64,000 nucleotides of DNA, taken from the NCBI GenBank assembly GCA_937897645.1, contig CALCNV010000140.1:1-64000 (forward strand), in the 5' to 3' direction. The notes beneath the pieces were generated by a model. It was given only the letters and a program-made list of their open reading frames with translations, ran no database searches and was not told the origin of the DNA. Positions 9,136 to 17,560 of this stretch are shown here, piece by piece; the stretch's first letter is position 1, and the number at the start of each line of letters is the position of its first letter. This DNA is from an uncultured Lysobacteraceae bacterium (GTDB lineage: Bacteria; Pseudomonadota; Gammaproteobacteria; Xanthomonadales; Xanthomonadaceae). The position numbers were made by a program, and so were the translations under genes.

Positions 9136-10083
9136 ATGGAGACGCGCAGCATCCTTTCCATCCAGGGAGTGGGGAAAACCTACGCATCGGGCTTCCAGGC
9201 ACTCAAGTCCGTGGACCTGGAGATACGACGCGGCGAGATCTTCGCCCTGCTGGGCCCCAATGGCGCAGGCAAGACCACCCTGATCAGCATCATCTGCGGC
9301 ATTGTCAACGCCAGCAGCGGCAGCGTGGTCGCCGACGGCCACGACATCGTGCGCGACTATCGCGCCGCGCGCGCGAAGATCGGGCTGGTGCCGCAGGAAC
9401 TTTCCACCGACGCGTTCGAAACCGTGTGGGCCACGGTCACCTTCAGCCGCGGCCTGTTCGGCAAGGCGCCGGATCCGGCCTACCTGGAAAAAATCCTGCG
9501 CGACCTGTCGCTGTGGGAGAAAAAGGACAGCAAGATCATGGCGCTGTCCGGCGGCATGAAGCGCCGCGTGCTGATCGCCAAGGCCTTGTCGCACGAGCCA
9601 CGCATCCTGTTCCTGGACGAGCCCACCGCCGGCGTGGACGTGGAGCTGCGCCGCGACATGTGGGAGATGGTGCGTGCGCTGCGCGAGCAGGGCGTGACCA
9701 TCATCCTGACCACGCATTACATCGAGGAGGCCGAGGAAATGGCCGACCGCATCGGCGTGATCAGCAAGGGCGAACTGATCCTGGTGGAGGACAAGCACGT
9801 GCTGATGCACAAGCTGGGCAAGAAACAATTGACGCTGACGTTGCAGGCTCCGCTTGCTGCCATTCCCGCTGCGCTGGCTGATCTGTCATTGGAACTCGCC
9901 GACGAAGGTCATTCACTGGTCTACACCTTCGACACCCAGCGGGAAGAAACCGGCATCGCCACGCTGCTCAAGCGACTGGGCGAGCTGGGCATCGACTTCA
10001 AGGACCTGCATTCCAGCCAGAGTTCGCTGGAAGAGATCTTCGTCAGCCTGGTGCATGCCGGCAAGCAGGAGGCGCGCGCATGA
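9136..10083 (+). CDS. ABC-2 type exporter ATP-binding protein
   Basis: A 315-residue ABC ATPase like E. coli YadG. Walker A is GPNGAGKTT (about 39-47), the signature is LSGGMKRR, Walker B is RILFLDEPTAGVD, followed by the H-loop TTHYIEEAEEM. The C-terminal ~90 residues form the extra domain typical of drug- or polysaccharide-export ATPases of this class. Its stop overlaps the ATG of the permease gene (ATGA), so the two are translated as a pair. The substrate is unknown. Confidence 0.9.
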   Translation: METRSILSIQGVGKTYASGFQALKSVDLEIRRGEIFALLGPNGAGKTTLISIICGIVNASSGSVVADGHDIVRDYRAARAKIGLVPQELSTDAFETVWATVTFSRGLFGKAPDPAYLEKILRDLSLWEKKDSKIMALSGGMKRRVLIAKALSHEPRILFLDEPTAGVDVELRRDMWEMVRALREQGVTIILTTHYIEEAEEMADRIGVISKGELILVEDKHVLMHKLGKKQLTLTLQAPLAAIPAALADLSLELADEGHSLVYTFDTQREETGIATLLKRLGELGIDFKDLHSSQSSLEEIFVSLVHAGKQEARA

Positions 10084-10853
10084 GTGCTTCGTTCAATTGG
10101 CACGCGATCCGCGCGATCTACCGTTTTGAAATGGCGCGCACCTTCCGCACGCTGACCCAGTCCATCGCCTCGCCGGTGCTGTCCACCTCGCTTTACTTCG
10201 TGGTCTTCGGCGCGGCCATCGGCTCGCGCATGGGCGACATCGATGGGGTCAGCTACGGGGCTTTCATCATTCCCGGTTTGATCATGCTGTCCTTGTTGAA
10301 CGAGAGCATCTCCAATGCCTCGTTCGGCATCTACATGCCCAAGTGGTCGGGGACGATCTACGAACTGTTGTCGGCACCGGTGTCGTACATTGAAGTGGTG
10401 ATCGGCTACGTGGGTGCGGCCGCTACCAAATCGCTGATGCTGGGCGTCTTGATCCTGGCCACGGCGCGACTGTTCGTGCCGTACGAAATCCTGCATCCGC
10501 TGTGGATGGTCTGCTTCCTGGTGCTGACTGCAGTCACCTTCAGCCTGTTCGGTTTCATCATCGGCCTGTGGGCCGACGACTTCCAGAAACTGCAGGTGAT
10601 CCCGCTGATGGTGGTCACGCCGCTGACCTTCCTGGGCGGCGCGTTCTATTCCATCCATATGCTGCCGCCGGCATGGCAGAAGATCACCCTGTTCAACCCC
10701 GTGGTCTACCTGGTCAGCGGTTTCCGCTGGAGTTTCTACGGCGTGGCCGACGTCAACGTGGGCATCAGCGTCGCAGCCATCCTCGGCTTCCTGGCGCTCT
10801 GCCTAGTCGCGGTGTGGTGGATCTTCAAAACCGGGTGGAAACTGAAGTCCTGA
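10080..10853 (+). CDS. ABC-2 type exporter permease
   Basis: A 257-residue inner-membrane protein with six predicted helices and the ABC-2 membrane family layout, like E. coli YadH. The family region FQKLQVIPLMVVTPLTFLGG and the following LPPAWQKITLFNPVVYL are visible. It forms the channel for the ATPase encoded just upstream, whose stop it overlaps by 4 bases. Confidence 0.9.
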   Translation: MSASFNWHAIRAIYRFEMARTFRTLTQSIASPVLSTSLYFVVFGAAIGSRMGDIDGVSYGAFIIPGLIMLSLLNESISNASFGIYMPKWSGTIYELLSAPVSYIEVVIGYVGAAATKSLMLGVLILATARLFVPYEILHPLWMVCFLVLTAVTFSLFGFIIGLWADDFQKLQVIPLMVVTPLTFLGGAFYSIHMLPPAWQKITLFNPVVYLVSGFRWSFYGVADVNVGISVAAILGFLALCLVAVWWIFKTGWKLKS

Positions 10854-10899
10854 CCGGTATGCTGTGACGCAGGGAACCTAGGGAAAGGGGGCGCAAATC

Positions 10900-12849
10900 A
10901 TGCGGACGATCAAGGTGGTCGCGTTGTTGCTGGCATTCGGTGGTTGCGCGCCGGCAATGGCACAGGTGGATCTTGAGTCCTATCTCAAGCGTGACAAGTA
11001 CGAGCGCATCAAGATTTCGCCGACCGGCGAATACCTGGCGGTGACCGTGCCGCTGGAAGATCGCACTGCTCTTGCAATCGTGCGTCGCTCGGACAAGGCC
11101 ATCACGGCCAAGGCCATCGGCGGCGAACATTCCCTGGTGAACGATTTCTGGTGGGCCAACGACGAGCGCGTGGTAGTGGCGATGGCCCAGCGCCTGGGAA
11201 CCCAGGACGCCCCGTACGCCACCGGCGAACTGCATGCAGTCAATGCCGATGGCAGCAAGCCGATGCTGCTAGCCAGCCCCAACGGCGTCAGCGACATGGC
11301 CAACGTGGGCGGCACCATCCGCCTTACGCCCGAGGCGGCGGTGTTCATGATCGATCCGCTGGCCGGCGACGACAGCAACATCCTGGTCTCGGCGATGCCG
11401 CTGACCACTGACCCGCAGACGCGGGTCGAGAAGATGAACATCTACAACCGGAACCGGGTCACGGTCGCTACGGCGCCGGTACGCAATGCATCCTTCGCCA
11501 TCGATGGTGCGGGCGAGGTCCGCTTCGCCCGTGGCGCGGGATACGACAACGTCAGCAAGCTGTATTACCGCGAGGCCCGTGGCCAGGACTGGCGCCTGGT
11601 GAACGACGAGGCGAAGAGTGGTGCAGTGGTGGGGGCACTGGGTTTTTCCGAGGATGGCAAGACCGCCTACCTGCAAAGTGAAGTGCCGGGCGGACCGGAT
11701 GCAATCCTTGCTTACGATCCGGCCACTGATACGCGCAGCCCCCTCGTTCGCGATGCGGTCGCTGATCCATTCGGCATCATCGAGCGACTGGATTCGCACG
11801 AGCCGGCCGGCGCATGGTTCATGGGCGATGGCATCCGCAGCCGTTTCTTCAATGAGAAATCGTCCACTGCGCGCCTGTACCGCAGCCTGGAAAAAGCCTT
11901 CCCCGGCCATGCTGTCGCAGTGACCTCGACCACCCGCGATGGCCGCCTGGCGTTGTTGCAAGTGTGGAGCGACCGCAACAACGGCGACTTCTACCTGTTC
12001 GACACCACGACCAAGGAAGCGGACCTCGTATACAGCCGGCGCGAGTGGTTCCCGATTGCGAAGGTGTCGCCTGCGCGCGCCATCGAAGTGAAGGCACGCG
12101 ATGGCATGCAGCTGCATGGTTACCTGACCTTGCCGAACGGGAAGGAGAAACCATTGCCGTTGGTCGTGATGCCGCATGGCGGGCCATTCGGGGTCTTCGA
12201 TCGCTGGGAATTCGATGACGACAGCCAGATGCTGGCCGACGCCGGCTATGCGGTGCTGCGCCTGAATTATCGCGGCTCGGGCAACTATGGCCGTGACTAT
12301 TACCAGGCGGGTGCGCGCCAGTGGGGCAAGCGGATGCAGGATGACCTGACCGATGCGACGCGTTGGGCCATCGAGCAACAGATCGCGGATCCGTCGCGCA
12401 TCTGCATCTACGGCGCCAGCTACGGCGGCTACGCGGCGCTGATGGGCGCGGCGAAGGAGCCTTCGCTATACAAGTGCGCGGTTGGCTACGTCGGCGTGTA
12501 CGACCTGGAGAAGATGCACAAGGACGACGCAAAGTACAGCCGTTCCTGGAAGACGTGGACCAACGAATGGCTCGGTGAGCGAGATACGCTTGCCGAAGTG
12601 TCACCGGTCAACCTGGCGGCACGCATCAAGGCGCCGGTCTTCCTCGCCGCCGGCGGCCAGGACGAGCGTGCTCCGGTCGAGCACACGCGCAAGATGGAGA
12701 AGGCCTTGCAGCAGGCAGGCGTGCCGGTCGAATCGTTGTACTTCAAGAGCGAAGGCCACGGCTTCTTCACCGAAGAACATCGCCGCGAGTACTACACGCG
12801 TTTGCTGGCGTTCCTGGCCACCCACCTCGGCGGCGCCCAGGCGAAATAA
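10900..12849 (+). CDS. exported S9-family (prolyl oligopeptidase-like) peptidase
   Basis: A 649-residue serine peptidase. A signal peptide ends near PAMAQ (about residue 22), then a beta-propeller-like region (about 25-370) and an alpha/beta-hydrolase domain (about 385-645). The nucleophile elbow is GASYGGYAALMG, the catalytic Asp lies near GGQDERAPVEH, and the catalytic His is in SEGHGFF. It resembles acylaminoacyl-peptidase/dipeptidyl-peptidase-like proteins abundant in Xanthomonadaceae. The AAGGGGG site before the ATG supports the start. It is probably transcribed alone. Confidence 0.92.
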   Translation: MRTIKVVALLLAFGGCAPAMAQVDLESYLKRDKYERIKISPTGEYLAVTVPLEDRTALAIVRRSDKAITAKAIGGEHSLVNDFWWANDERVVVAMAQRLGTQDAPYATGELHAVNADGSKPMLLASPNGVSDMANVGGTIRLTPEAAVFMIDPLAGDDSNILVSAMPLTTDPQTRVEKMNIYNRNRVTVATAPVRNASFAIDGAGEVRFARGAGYDNVSKLYYREARGQDWRLVNDEAKSGAVVGALGFSEDGKTAYLQSEVPGGPDAILAYDPATDTRSPLVRDAVADPFGIIERLDSHEPAGAWFMGDGIRSRFFNEKSSTARLYRSLEKAFPGHAVAVTSTTRDGRLALLQVWSDRNNGDFYLFDTTTKEADLVYSRREWFPIAKVSPARAIEVKARDGMQLHGYLTLPNGKEKPLPLVVMPHGGPFGVFDRWEFDDDSQMLADAGYAVLRLNYRGSGNYGRDYYQAGARQWGKRMQDDLTDATRWAIEQQIADPSRICIYGASYGGYAALMGAAKEPSLYKCAVGYVGVYDLEKMHKDDAKYSRSWKTWTNEWLGERDTLAEVSPVNLAARIKAPVFLAAGGQDERAPVEHTRKMEKALQQAGVPVESLYFKSEGHGFFTEEHRREYYTRLLAFLATHLGGAQAK

Positions 12850-12878
12850 ACGCATGCTGCCAGCGTGCAGCGTAACCC

Positions 12879-13121
12879 TCAGGCGATATCGCGGTAGTAC
12901 GCCACCACTTCGCCCTTGACCTTGACCGTCATCGGGTTGCCGCGACGATCCTTGGACTTGCCGACCTGCACGCGGATCCAGCCTTCACTGATGCTGTATT
13001 CCTCCACGTTGTCGCGCTCCACGCCGTTGAAGCGGATGCCGACGCCACGGTCGATCGCGGCTTCATCGTGGAACGGGCTGGCGGGATTGATGGCCAGGTG
13101 ATCGGGAGGCGTGTCGGACAT
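12879..13121 (-). CDS. DUF3297 family protein
   Basis: An 80-residue soluble protein recognised as DUF3297 by the conserved order DHLAINPASPFHDEA, GIRFNGVERDNVEEY, EGWIRVQ and RGNPMTVKVKGEVVAYY. The family is small, widespread in proteobacteria and of unknown function; length is normal. It converges with the S9 peptidase gene. Confidence 0.85.
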   Translation of the reverse strand: MSDTPPDHLAINPASPFHDEAAIDRGVGIRFNGVERDNVEEYSISEGWIRVQVGKSKDRRGNPMTVKVKGEVVAYYRDIA

Positions 13122-13185
13122 GGTGGGCCTGGAGTTGGCTTGGCGGGGACAGGAGGATAAACCAAGGCAAGCGGTTGTGCTTCCG

Positions 13186-13245
13186 CGTAGCGTGCGCCAT
13201 GCGCACGAGGCGACCATGCCCGATCGTGCGCATGGCGCACGCTAC
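13186..13245. repeat. REP pair, family D
   Basis: Inverted arms built on GTAGCGTGCGCCATGCGCAC, each itself palindromic, 15 bases apart. A near-identical pair lies at 56027-56085. The GTAG head of the right arm provides the TAG stop of the DUF4031 gene. Confidence 0.88.
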
Positions 13246-13523
13246 ATTCGCGGCGTGGCCTGTGCGCGGGCGTTGCGGATCACGGCGCGCACCTGTTCTC
13301 GATCCACATGCCTTGAGATGGCGGTAGCGCCGAGCGTGAGGGCCTGCTCGCGCAGGGCTGGGGTGACGTCGTAGTGCGCGCCGCTGGGTTTGTCCTGGAA
13401 GGCGCGGCGTGGGATGCCCAGGTCGGCGGCCATGGCGTGCAATTCGTCCAGCGTGTCCGCCATCAGGTGCGCCCAGCGCTGGCCGCGCCACAACACCACC
13501 GCGTCGTCGACATAGACCGTCAT
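13242..13523 (-). CDS. DUF4031 family protein
   Basis: A 93-residue protein starting MTVYVDDAVVLWRGQRWAHL, the characteristic opening of DUF4031, with the family's LGIPRRAFQDKPSGAHYDV further in. Function is unknown. Its TAG stop is the head of the REP element on this strand, so the last residues (TPRM) run straight into the repeat. A longer reading from an upstream ATG is possible, but the conserved domain begins at the chosen start. Confidence 0.8.
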   Translation of the reverse strand: MTVYVDDAVVLWRGQRWAHLMADTLDELHAMAADLGIPRRAFQDKPSGAHYDVTPALREQALTLGATAISRHVDREQVRAVIRNARAQATPRM

Positions 13524-13710
13524 GGCGTGCGCACGGTCGCTCGGCATTGCATGGCATGGCTCCCGTGCGGTTGGATGCGACCAGTTTTCCATATCGCCCG
13601 GTTGCACGCGAATGCAGGTGGTCCATGCCTCCCGTCCGACGCAAGCAAGTACTTTCCCTGCGCGGGGTAAAAGCACACTATCTGCGCACGAATAACCCAC
13701 GGCGCCGCCC

Positions 13711-14259
13711 ATGACCTTGCCCGACAACGAAGCCGATTACGGCGATTTCGAAATGGATCCGGAAGACGATCCCGATGCCGATGCACTCACCCCCGAGGCG
13801 CTGGTCTGGCAATTGCTGCTGCTGATCAACCCGGGCGACGAGGAAACCGCGCTGCGCCAGTTCTCGCACTACCGCGAGGCCTCGGCGGAGGCCGGCGACG
13901 TGGACGAGCCGGTGTGGCTGCTGAAGGATGCGATCGACTGGACGTCCGGTTTCTATGTCGACTGGAAGGACAGCGAATCCTTCGTCGACAGCGTGACCGA
14001 GTTGGTGCGGCGCTGGAACCTGGACATCGACTGGGGTGGCGATCCGACCGAAGAGGAGTTCCTGGACAACACCGATATCCCCGCGCTGATGTCCACCGCC
14101 TACGACCGTCTGCGCGAACACGGCTACACCTTGTGGACCTGGGATACCGGCAGCGACAGTTATGGTGGATGGATCACCAGCAGCCGTGACGACGAAGCCA
14201 TGCGCCTGGTCGCCACCGCCTTGAACATCGAGCTGCGACCGGGCAGTGATTCATTCTGA
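13711..14259 (+). CDS. acidic hypothetical protein, 182 aa
   Basis: A 182-residue soluble, strongly acidic protein (N-terminus NEADYGDFEMDPEDDPDADA), then a helical, aromatic-rich domain with WLLKDAIDWTSGFYVDWKD and LWTWDTGSDSYGGWITSS. No signal peptide or catalytic motif is visible. I do not recognise the family beyond being a conserved type of cytoplasmic hypothetical protein. Confidence 0.7.
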   Translation: MTLPDNEADYGDFEMDPEDDPDADALTPEALVWQLLLLINPGDEETALRQFSHYREASAEAGDVDEPVWLLKDAIDWTSGFYVDWKDSESFVDSVTELVRRWNLDIDWGGDPTEEEFLDNTDIPALMSTAYDRLREHGYTLWTWDTGSDSYGGWITSSRDDEAMRLVATALNIELRPGSDSF

Positions 14260-14287
14260 CCACACAGGCTTGGCCAGGCGCGCCTGA

Positions 14288-14755
14288 TCACCTGCGCAGG
14301 CGCGGCTTGAACTCGCCCGGGCAGCTGATGTGCGATTCAATGTGCATGCGCGCCAGTTCGATGTAATTGGCCCGCGGCCCACTGCCGCTGCCGTGCACTT
14401 CGCCCAGGTAATCACCGTCGGCCCACACCCGGCCAATCCATTCGGCATCGTGGTCGCCGATGGTCAATGCAATGGTGTAGCGCATGGCCTTGCCTTCCAG
14501 GTTCTGGCAGGCGTAGACCATGGGGAACTGCGCGGTGAATACCGTGTCTTCGGACAGGCGGGTGAGGTGCTGGCGCGTGCGTTCGGTAATCTTGTCGCGC
14601 GTATGTTCCACCACGGCCTGGATGGCGTTCAGCACGTACTCCGACTTTTCCATGAAGTGGTCGATGGCTTCAGCCGGGTTGTAGGCGTTGCTCTTCACCC
14701 ATTCAATGAACGCGGCTTCCAGCTCTACCGAGCCGGTCTTGAGCTTCTGGTTCAT
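14288..14755 (-). CDS. conserved hypothetical protein, 155 aa
   Basis: A 155-residue soluble protein. The N-terminal half is helical (VELEAAFIEWVKSNAYNPAEAIDHFMEKSEYVLNAI, split by turns) and the C-terminal half looks like a beta-rich domain (RYTIALTIGDHDAEWIGRVWADG). The ATG at 14755 was preferred to an upstream TTG; the best ribosome-binding match (AGGGA) is 13 bases away. Family and function are not recognised. Confidence 0.65.
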   Translation of the reverse strand: MNQKLKTGSVELEAAFIEWVKSNAYNPAEAIDHFMEKSEYVLNAIQAVVEHTRDKITERTRQHLTRLSEDTVFTAQFPMVYACQNLEGKAMRYTIALTIGDHDAEWIGRVWADGDYLGEVHGSGSGPRANYIELARMHIESHISCPGEFKPRLRR

Positions 14756-14776
14756 GCGTGCGGTCCCTGGGTTCAA

Positions 14777-15009
14777 TGCGCGCCGGAGTGCAGAAGCATC
14801 ATTCCGTGCGGCGACGTGACGTTGAGGGACAGTGTGTCGTGGAAAACGTTAAGACTGTGAGAGCCAAGGCCAAAAAGTGTGAACTGGATACGAACAAGGC
14901 TGAATGAAACTGCCCCGCACATCGCCTCGCGAAGCCCTCCAGTCCGCGTGGTCCGGGTGGCCATGCAGGCGCGCCGTGCATGCATGGCCATCGCGACGCC
15001 TGGTTGGTA
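14777..15009. other. intergenic stretch without recognised genes
   Basis: I see no convincing coding frame, repeat or terminator in this stretch, apart from a short palindromic segment around CGTGCATGCATGG near 14975. Confidence 0.4.
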
Positions 15010-15570
15010 TCAGGCGCTGGTTGGCGGCCTGAACTCGCTACGGATCCAGTCATCGATCATGTTCTTCTCGAAGCGCAGCGGGTCGCTGGAGCCAACCGAG
15101 GAGGCGCTCATCATGAAACCGGAATCGCGGAGCGAACGCGTGCCTTCGTCGATCACCACACCCTGGGCATCCAGGCGCTTGAAGGTCAGTGTCATGCGCG
15201 GCGGGTAGATCTCGCGCACGATGCGTGCGTCCTGCAGGTTAGGGCCGCGCCAGGGCTCGTACTGGCCCGCGCGCATGATGTCGGTGATGGTGACTTCCAG
15301 TCGTTCGCCCTGTGGCAGGCGTGCGTTGGCGCGGGTCTGCAGGTGGCGGGCCAGTTGTTCCACCCAGTTGCCGCGCTGCGCGGCCCAGCGGTTGCCGCTG
15401 AAGCGCAGGTCGGAAAACTCGGAAGGATCGGTCCACGCCACGCTGACCGGTCCGCTGGCGGGCAGGCTGCGGGGTGCGTCGGCGTCGGTCACGTTGCGTG
15501 ACCTTGCGTCGGCCGTGCCCGACAACAGGGCGGCGACGGCAAGGCCGGCGATGAACAGTGGAAGTTTCAT
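15010..15570 (-). CDS. DUF3016 family exported protein
   Basis: A 186-residue protein with a clear signal peptide (MKLPLFIAGLAVAALLSGTADA) followed by the DUF3016 pattern GPVSVAWTDPSEFSDLRF ... YEPWRGPNLQDARIVREIYPPRM ... WIRSEFR. It is probably periplasmic with unknown function. Of two nearby ATGs the second was chosen because GGAG lies 7 bases ahead of it, while it is only 2 bases from the first. Confidence 0.85.
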   Translation of the reverse strand: MKLPLFIAGLAVAALLSGTADARSRNVTDADAPRSLPASGPVSVAWTDPSEFSDLRFSGNRWAAQRGNWVEQLARHLQTRANARLPQGERLEVTITDIMRAGQYEPWRGPNLQDARIVREIYPPRMTLTFKRLDAQGVVIDEGTRSLRDSGFMMSASSVGSSDPLRFEKNMIDDWIRSEFRPPTSA

Positions 15571-15675
15571 CTTCATTCTCCGATCGGTAAGCGTGGCCGA
15601 GTCTGCACCCACTCCGCGGCCAGGAACAGCCTTTGGCGGCGCCAGTCGCGGCCATGGTTGCGGGACATTCATGGA

Positions 15676-16143
15676 TCAGGCCGCAGGCAGGGCCTCGGCA
15701 CCTCCACGCTGCAGAGGATCGGGCAGGCGTGCGCCGTGTTCAGTAAAGCCCAGCGACACCGAATTGAGGCAATGGCGATCGCCGGTAGGCGGCGGGCCGT
15801 CCGGGAACACATGGCCCAGGTGGCTGTCGCAACGCGCGCACACGATTTCGGTGCGGATCATGCCGTAGCTGGTGTCGCGGATGGTCTTCACGTGCGCGTC
15901 GTCGTAGGGCCGGAAGAAACTGGGCCAGCCGGTGCCGGAATCGAACTTGGCGCTGGAGCGGAACAGCGGCAGGCCGCACAGGCGGCAGGTGTAGACGCCT
16001 TCCAGTTTGTTGTCCAGGAACACGCCACAGAAGGCGGCTTCGGTGCCGTGTTCCAGCAGCACGCGGCGTTCTTCGCTGTTCAGGCCATCAATCAACGTTT
16101 CGCGTTCTGCGGCGCTGGGTGGGGTCAGGTCGAAATCGCTCAT
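15676..16143 (-). CDS. msrB: peptide-methionine (R)-S-oxide reductase
   Basis: A 155-residue MsrB that reduces methionine-R-sulfoxide in proteins. The zinc ligands are two CxxC pairs (CRLCG and CARCD), the substrate site is SGTGWPSFFRP, and GDRHCLNSVSL holds the catalytic Cys. The resolving Cys-containing and HLGHVFPDGP segments are intact. An AGGAACTGCC ribosome-binding site precedes the ATG. It stands alone, divergent from the DUF3224 gene. Confidence 0.95.
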   Translation of the reverse strand: MSDFDLTPPSAAERETLIDGLNSEERRVLLEHGTEAAFCGVFLDNKLEGVYTCRLCGLPLFRSSAKFDSGTGWPSFFRPYDDAHVKTIRDTSYGMIRTEIVCARCDSHLGHVFPDGPPPTGDRHCLNSVSLGFTEHGARLPDPLQRGGAEALPAA

Positions 16144-16301
16144 GGCAGTTCCTGGAGTGGTCATGCGTTGCAAGAGGAGGGCAGTGTGCGGCAAGTCGCA
16201 TGCGTGGAGTGCGAAATCCAGCCGCCGCATTGACCCGACATGGGGACGCGCACACCATAGTCCAATGGCGGCAAGTCGCCGGCACCTTCATCGAGAACCC
16301 C

Positions 16302-16703
16302 ATGATCCAGCACGCCAGCGGCACCTTCGAAGTAAAAATGCAGCCGCTGGGCGAGGGCGATGTGGCCGCCGGCTCCAGCCTGGGCCGGATGTCGCTGGAC
16401 AAGCAATTCAGCGGTGACCTGCAGGCCATGGGCAAGGGCGAAATGCTGGCGGCACGCAGCGACATTCCCACGTCCGCGGCCTATGTCGCCATCGAGCGCG
16501 TCACCGGAACGCTGCATGGCCGCGAAGGCAGCTTCGTGCTGGTGCACAAGGGCGTGATGACCAGTGAAGCGCAGCGACTGGTGATTGAAGTGGTGCCGGA
16601 TACGGGGACAGGTGAGCTTGTGGGGATATCCGGGACGCTTGGGATCCGGATAGAGGGCGGGAAGCATTACTATGATTTTGATTACGGGTTATCAACCAGT
16701 TAG
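16302..16703 (+). CDS. DUF3224 family protein
   Basis: A 133-residue beta-rich cytoplasmic protein of the DUF3224 (allene-oxide-cyclase-like barrel) type, starting MIQHASGTFEVKMQPL and containing RMSLDKQFSGDL and the family's GSFVLVHKG...LVIEVVPDTGTGELVGISG. Function is unknown. Its last codons contain GTTAGAT, which fits an integron-type insertion core and marks the point where base composition drops. Confidence 0.82.
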   Translation: MIQHASGTFEVKMQPLGEGDVAAGSSLGRMSLDKQFSGDLQAMGKGEMLAARSDIPTSAAYVAIERVTGTLHGREGSFVLVHKGVMTSEAQRLVIEVVPDTGTGELVGISGTLGIRIEGGKHYYDFDYGLSTS

Positions 16704-16725
16704 ATTTTTTGTAGAGAAATTCCTC

Positions 16726-17115
16726 GTGAGCCAAGAAAACCCATATCAACCACCCTCCACACCGTTGAGTTCTGGATCAGCCTTGCCGCGCAGGTGGGCC
16801 CTTACAGTTTCAACCTTAGTTGTGCTTCAGCTCCTTTTAGCCGTTCTCTATGCCGCAACGGCAATGAGTCACCTTCGTCGAGGTGAAATCAGCCCCATCA
16901 CATTCCTGGCCGCGACGCTTGCGACCGCACTCCTTGCGGCGGGCCTCCTCCCGTATCTGCGTAGATGGCACTATTCTCCGCACATTTTCGGTGCCGCGGC
17001 CTTGTTCAGTGGCTTTACCGCTTTGATGTGGCGTCCACCATTCGTTCTCACAGGTCTAGCCATTGCCGTTTGCGCTACTCTAGTCAGCGCTGTAGTGGCT
17101 AGGAAAAAGGTCTAA
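16726..17115 (+). CDS. small membrane protein, putative integron-cassette gene
   Basis: A 129-residue protein starting at GTG (VSQENPYQPPST) with four predicted membrane helices (about 30-50, 60-78, 85-100 and 106-124). Its GC content and codon use are lower than its neighbours. The TAA stop lies inside the R'' box (GTCTAAC) of the attC-like site at 17110, the usual cassette layout. No homologous family is recognised. An upstream ATG in frame (16672) exists, but it overlaps the DUF3224 gene. Confidence 0.6.
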   Translation: MSQENPYQPPSTPLSSGSALPRRWALTVSTLVVLQLLLAVLYAATAMSHLRRGEISPITFLAATLATALLAAGLLPYLRRWHYSPHIFGAAALFSGFTALMWRPPFVLTGLAIAVCATLVSAVVARKKV

Positions 17116-17169
17116 CCATCTATTCAGGCCGGAACCGCTTCGCAGGTCGACTTAACTCAGGCGTTAGGT
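17110..17169 (+). other. integron attC-like recombination site
   Basis: The site begins with GTCTAAC (fits RYYYAAC) and ends with GTTAGGT (fits GTTRRRY). Between them lie a CCGCTTCG turn and CTTAACTCAGGCGTTAGG, which is the hallmark right arm of attC sites in Xanthomonas-type integrons. The length, 60 bases, is normal. The two outer boxes are complementary (GTCTAAC against ACCTAAC). No integrase gene is present in the window. Confidence 0.75.
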
Positions 17170-17213
17170 GCCACTTCGGTCGCCTGCAAACGAATAGGGA
17201 ATGTAGGGAATTG

Positions 17214-17471
17214 ATGCCTACGGTTACAGAGACCGATGCAAGTCTGATTACGCGAGGAAAGCGCTACGCCTTTATTGCGTGGCTAACGGCCGTGATTCTT
17301 GGCCTGCTGTCATGGGGTGCTAGAGCTTCCGATCTTGACGGTGTTGCCTTCACGCTTCTGTTAGGCGCTTGGATCGCTGGCGTCGTCTTTGCAATCTGCT
17401 GGATATTCCTTGCGATATCGACGCTCATCTTGCTTTTTAATTATTTTTACGGACGCAGCAGTGACAAGTGA
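17214..17471 (+). CDS. small membrane protein, 85 aa, cassette-associated
   Basis: An 85-residue protein with two strong membrane helices (about 20-38 and 45-75), ending in a short polar tail. AGGGAATTG precedes the ATG. It follows the attC-like site directly and shares the low-GC codon use of the previous gene, so it may be a second cassette. The stretch after its stop does not contain a convincing second attC. Function is unknown. Confidence 0.6.
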   Translation: MPTVTETDASLITRGKRYAFIAWLTAVILGLLSWGARASDLDGVAFTLLLGAWIAGVVFAICWIFLAISTLILLFNYFYGRSSDK

Positions 17472-17560
17472 ATTAACGCTCCAACTTCAACAACTCCCCT
17501 GTTGACGTCGGACGGAGCCGCAATCCAAAGGGAATGAATCGGACCCGTATAAGCCAATAA

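Noticed and set aside
17461..17520. A second attC site after the 85-aa gene
   Set aside because: AATTAAC and GTTGACG do not fit RYYYAAC and GTTRRRY, and no internal arms could be paired.
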